NCBI GenBank assembly: GCA_038528235.1
Contig: JBCBEX010000029.1
Location: 1 to 43,665, forward strand
Direction: 5' to 3'
DNA length: 43,665 nucleotides
Origin: JBCBEX01 sp038528235
GTDB lineage: Bacteria; Bacteroidota; Rhodothermia; Rhodothermales; Rubricoccaceae
The stretch's first letter is position 1. Each line of letters begins with the position of its first letter. Shown piece by piece: positions 41,940 through 43,665 of the stretch. Under the pieces are notes generated by a model. The model saw only the letters and a program-made list of their open reading frames with translations. It did not search any database and was not told the DNA's origin. Both the position numbers and the translations under genes were made by a program.

Positions 41940-42428
41940 TCAGCCGTCGGCTGTGGAGAGAGCGGCCAGCGCTTCGGGTGGGTAGAGGGCGACGAGGTAG
42001 CCCGTCTTGAGTCGCACGGCGGGGGCCTCGATCACCGCGATCGTACCTGGGCGCATGGCGACGTGGCCGTGGGTGAGCAGGCGCACGAGTTCGCCGAAGG
42101 CAGGTTGGTGCCCGACCACCATCCACGCGTCCGGCCGGTTGTAGATGTCCCACACCATCTCCAAATCCGAGATGCCGCAGTGCGGATGGATGAGCGTGGT
42201 CACCTCGGGGGTGAGGCTCAGCGCATCGCCCATTAGTGCGCCGGTCTGTTTCGCGCGGGTGTAGTTGCTGGTGAGCAACGCAGACGGTGGGGCGTCCGCG
42301 ACTGTGCTCGCAAACGCGGGTGCCAGACGCCCGACGAGGTCCGCACCCTGGTCGGACAGCGGGCGGGCGGGATCTCCGTCGGGGTGCATCGCTACGGCCG
42401 GACCGTGGCGCATGAGGTAGAGGCGCAT
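41940..42428 (-). CDS. SixA-type phosphohistidine phosphatase
   Basis: A 162-aa histidine-phosphatase-superfamily protein. It starts MRLYLMRHGPAVAMHPDGD with the catalytic RHG. TSNYTRAKQTGALM supplies the second Arg, and VVGHQPAFGELV the second catalytic His. SixA removes phosphate from histidine in signalling relays, so it could act on a phosphorelay such as the hybrid kinase system in this genome, but this is inference. I start at ATG 42428, right before the beta-strand of the RHG motif. It lies downstream of the DNRLRE-like lipoprotein gene, separated by a terminator. Confidence 0.85.
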   Translation of the reverse strand: MRLYLMRHGPAVAMHPDGDPARPLSDQGADLVGRLAPAFASTVADAPPSALLTSNYTRAKQTGALMGDALSLTPEVTTLIHPHCGISDLEMVWDIYNRPDAWMVVGHQPAFGELVRLLTHGHVAMRPGTIAVIEAPAVRLKTGYLVALYPPEALAALSTADG

Positions 42429-42473
42429 GGGAACGAGAGGCTCAATGGGATGCTCGGAAACTACGGGCCCCAC

Positions 42474-42513
42474 GAAAACGCCCCGCCGTCCCAGACGAAC
42501 CGGAACGGCGGGG
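42474..42513 (-). terminator. Intrinsic terminator of the DNRLRE-like lipoprotein gene
   Basis: A perfect 9-bp stem (CCCCGCCGT at 42481-42489 and ACGGCGGGG at 42505-42513) with a 15-nt loop, 38 nt past the stop. It is followed on the minus strand by CGTTTTCGTG. Clear intrinsic terminator shape. Confidence 0.7.
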
Positions 42514-42551
42514 CAGCGCGTGGAGGGAGGCGCTGGGGTGCTAAAAAAGCA

Positions 42552-43427
42552 CTAGCGACGTATGCCGCGGGTGACATTCCAGGCATCGGGCCAGTCGCTC
42601 GTTCCGGAGGCGAAGCGGACCATCAGGATCGGGCCGGAGCCGCGCGGATTGAGGTCGCTGTCGGCGTTGAGCGTCGGCGCGAGGTCGATGTCGGCGGTCG
42701 TGTAGCCGGGCGGCAGCGTCACCTTGACGAGCATACGCGGGCTCAGGCCGAGGTCCGTTCGCGTGCGGCGGTAGTCGTTGATCGAGTAGAAGCCCTTCTC
42801 GATGCCGTTGCCGGCGTTCGAGCCCCAGTAGACGACGTAGCCGTAGTTCGTGGCTGGGCTATCGAAGTGCGACTGGACGAGGTTGGCGATGTCGGCGGTG
42901 CCCGACCAGTCCATGCTGTTGAGCGTGAGGCCGAAGCCGCTGCTGCCTGAGGTCGAGCGGTTGGGCTGGTTGTTGTAGGTGATCTCCAGCGGCTTCCACG
43001 GGGCACCGGCGAGCGTCACAGGGATCGTGATGTCGTCCGACTGGCCGTCTTCGTTCTGGCCGCCGTGGTACATCTCGAAGTAGGCCTCGTCTACCGTGGA
43101 GCCTTCGGGGAGCGTGGGTAGGCCGAAGTGGACGTACGAGCGCTTGATGCCGACGCCGTTGAACGAGACGGAGAGTCCGCCTTGGGTGCCGTAGTTGTTG
43201 TCGGCTTCGGGGCAGCCGGGCACCGTGAGAGGTCCGCAGGAGACCGTCGCGTCCATGTCGGCGCCGATCCACATGTAGACCGTGCCCGTGGCGAGCGGCA
43301 CATCGGTCTCGTCGATCTCCTCTTCGAGCTGTTCGATGAGGTCGCAGCCGGTGAAGGCGGGGAGCAAGGCGAGGCCAAGCAAGAGGGCGAGAGCGGAGCG
43401 GAGCGAGAAGCTGTAGGAGGTACGCAT
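42552..43427 (-). CDS. DNRLRE-like beta-sandwich surface lipoprotein
   Basis: A 291-aa lipoprotein: signal peptide with LPAFTGCD, lipidated Cys at about residue 28, then an acidic IEQLEEEIDETD spacer. The body resembles DNRLRE-type carbohydrate- or adhesion-associated domains: NNYGTQGGLSVSFNG, RSYVHFGLPTLPEGSTVDEAYFEMY cut into short strands, then ITYNNQPNRST, and a final LMVRFASGTSDWPDAWN. I start at ATG 43427, which opens the signal. The role is probably surface binding or a decoration module; the ligand cannot be named. It has its own terminator and no clear partner. Confidence 0.8.
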   Translation of the reverse strand: MRTSYSFSLRSALALLLGLALLPAFTGCDLIEQLEEEIDETDVPLATGTVYMWIGADMDATVSCGPLTVPGCPEADNNYGTQGGLSVSFNGVGIKRSYVHFGLPTLPEGSTVDEAYFEMYHGGQNEDGQSDDITIPVTLAGAPWKPLEITYNNQPNRSTSGSSGFGLTLNSMDWSGTADIANLVQSHFDSPATNYGYVVYWGSNAGNGIEKGFYSINDYRRTRTDLGLSPRMLVKVTLPPGYTTADIDLAPTLNADSDLNPRGSGPILMVRFASGTSDWPDAWNVTRGIRR

Positions 43428-43601
43428 GGGTCCGAACGGGTGGAAGGAGGGGACTCCCCAGGCCGGTCGGTCCGGCGTCGCTGCGAGCAGCGGTGGGAGG
43501 CGCGTCTATCCATCCCCGTGCAGCCAGCACGCGAAAGTGATCACGCCCGCCGAAAAAACTGAGACGGCCCTCATCTTGCGTCGACCACAGCCCATGGCTA
43601 T

Positions 43602-43665
43602 TGTCATCCAGAGCGGAGCCGGAACGGCGTGGTCGAAGAGCTTGCCCCCGCTTTCGCGAGGGCAA
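43602..43665. repeat. Probable dispersed intergenic repeat (REP-like) ending in a hairpin
   Basis: The sequence GTCATCCAGAGCGGAGCC followed by GGTCGAAGAGCTTGCC resembles short repeats found between genes in many Bacteroidota genomes (recalled, not checked). It ends in a hairpin at 43642-43665: TTGCCC with GGGCAA, an inner CGC/GCG, and a 4-nt loop. The element is cut by the window edge. An open frame from ATG 43594 also crosses it, but it looks like repeat rather than gene. Confidence 0.4.

Overview
The window is GC-rich and densely coded on both strands. It most likely comes from the Rhodothermales/Rhodothermota branch of Bacteroidota, that is, relatives of Salinibacter, Rhodothermus or Rubricoccus. 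Four things suggest this: a very large secreted protein with a type IX secretion (T9SS) C-terminal sorting domain, a hybrid two-component system (periplasmic propeller, histidine kinase, receiver and AraC domains in one chain), a class I-type HMG-CoA reductase, and TAnnTTG promoter-like elements resembling the Bacteroidota -7 box. This placement is inference; there is no rRNA gene here to test it.

Region 1-9.6 kb: the end of an unknown membrane protein, nadK, an FAD oxidoreductase next to a membrane polyferredoxin, a formylglycine-generating-enzyme-fold lipoprotein, a 70-aa membrane protein, HMG-CoA reductase with a strong UUCG-loop terminator, then purH, purN and rpsU on the minus strand. 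Region 9.8-17.2 kb: the rdgB-dtd pair, an exported YtcJ-type amidohydrolase, moaC, floA with a coupled unknown gene, comF, a small unknown gene and a DUF3524 glycosyltransferase of the queuosine tRNA mannosyltransferase family.

Region 17.2-30.5 kb is accessory in character. It holds an 8.5-kb gene for a 2842-aa repeat-rich T9SS-exported protein, a stand-alone receiver protein and a 1375-aa hybrid sensor kinase/AraC regulator, all on the minus strand. The giant gene contains eleven ~190-bp coding repeats and a near-perfect 15-bp minisatellite.

Region 30.6-43.7 kb: a DUF2188/membrane fusion, an SDR protein that lacks the catalytic tyrosine, a fasciclin lipoprotein divergent from a MerR/cobalamin-fold regulator with a degenerate cobalamin site, a hisH-hisA-hisF operon with a coupled membrane protein, pgsA, pyrE, a pair of exported amidohydrolase-fold proteins (one without the HxH metal motif), an NAD-dependent epimerase, a SixA-type phosphatase, and a DNRLRE-like lipoprotein. 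The window ends in a hairpin that looks like a dispersed intergenic repeat.

Housekeeping pathways seen are purine, pyrimidine, histidine, NADP, molybdopterin, mevalonate, phospholipid and tRNA quality control. No tRNA or rRNA gene, insertion sequence, CRISPR array or prophage was found. No gap between genes exceeds 300 bases. The best leads are the DUF3524 glycosyltransferase, the giant repeat protein with its regulator cluster, and several enzyme-fold proteins that have lost key residues (MerR/B12, SDR, FGE, amidohydrolase).
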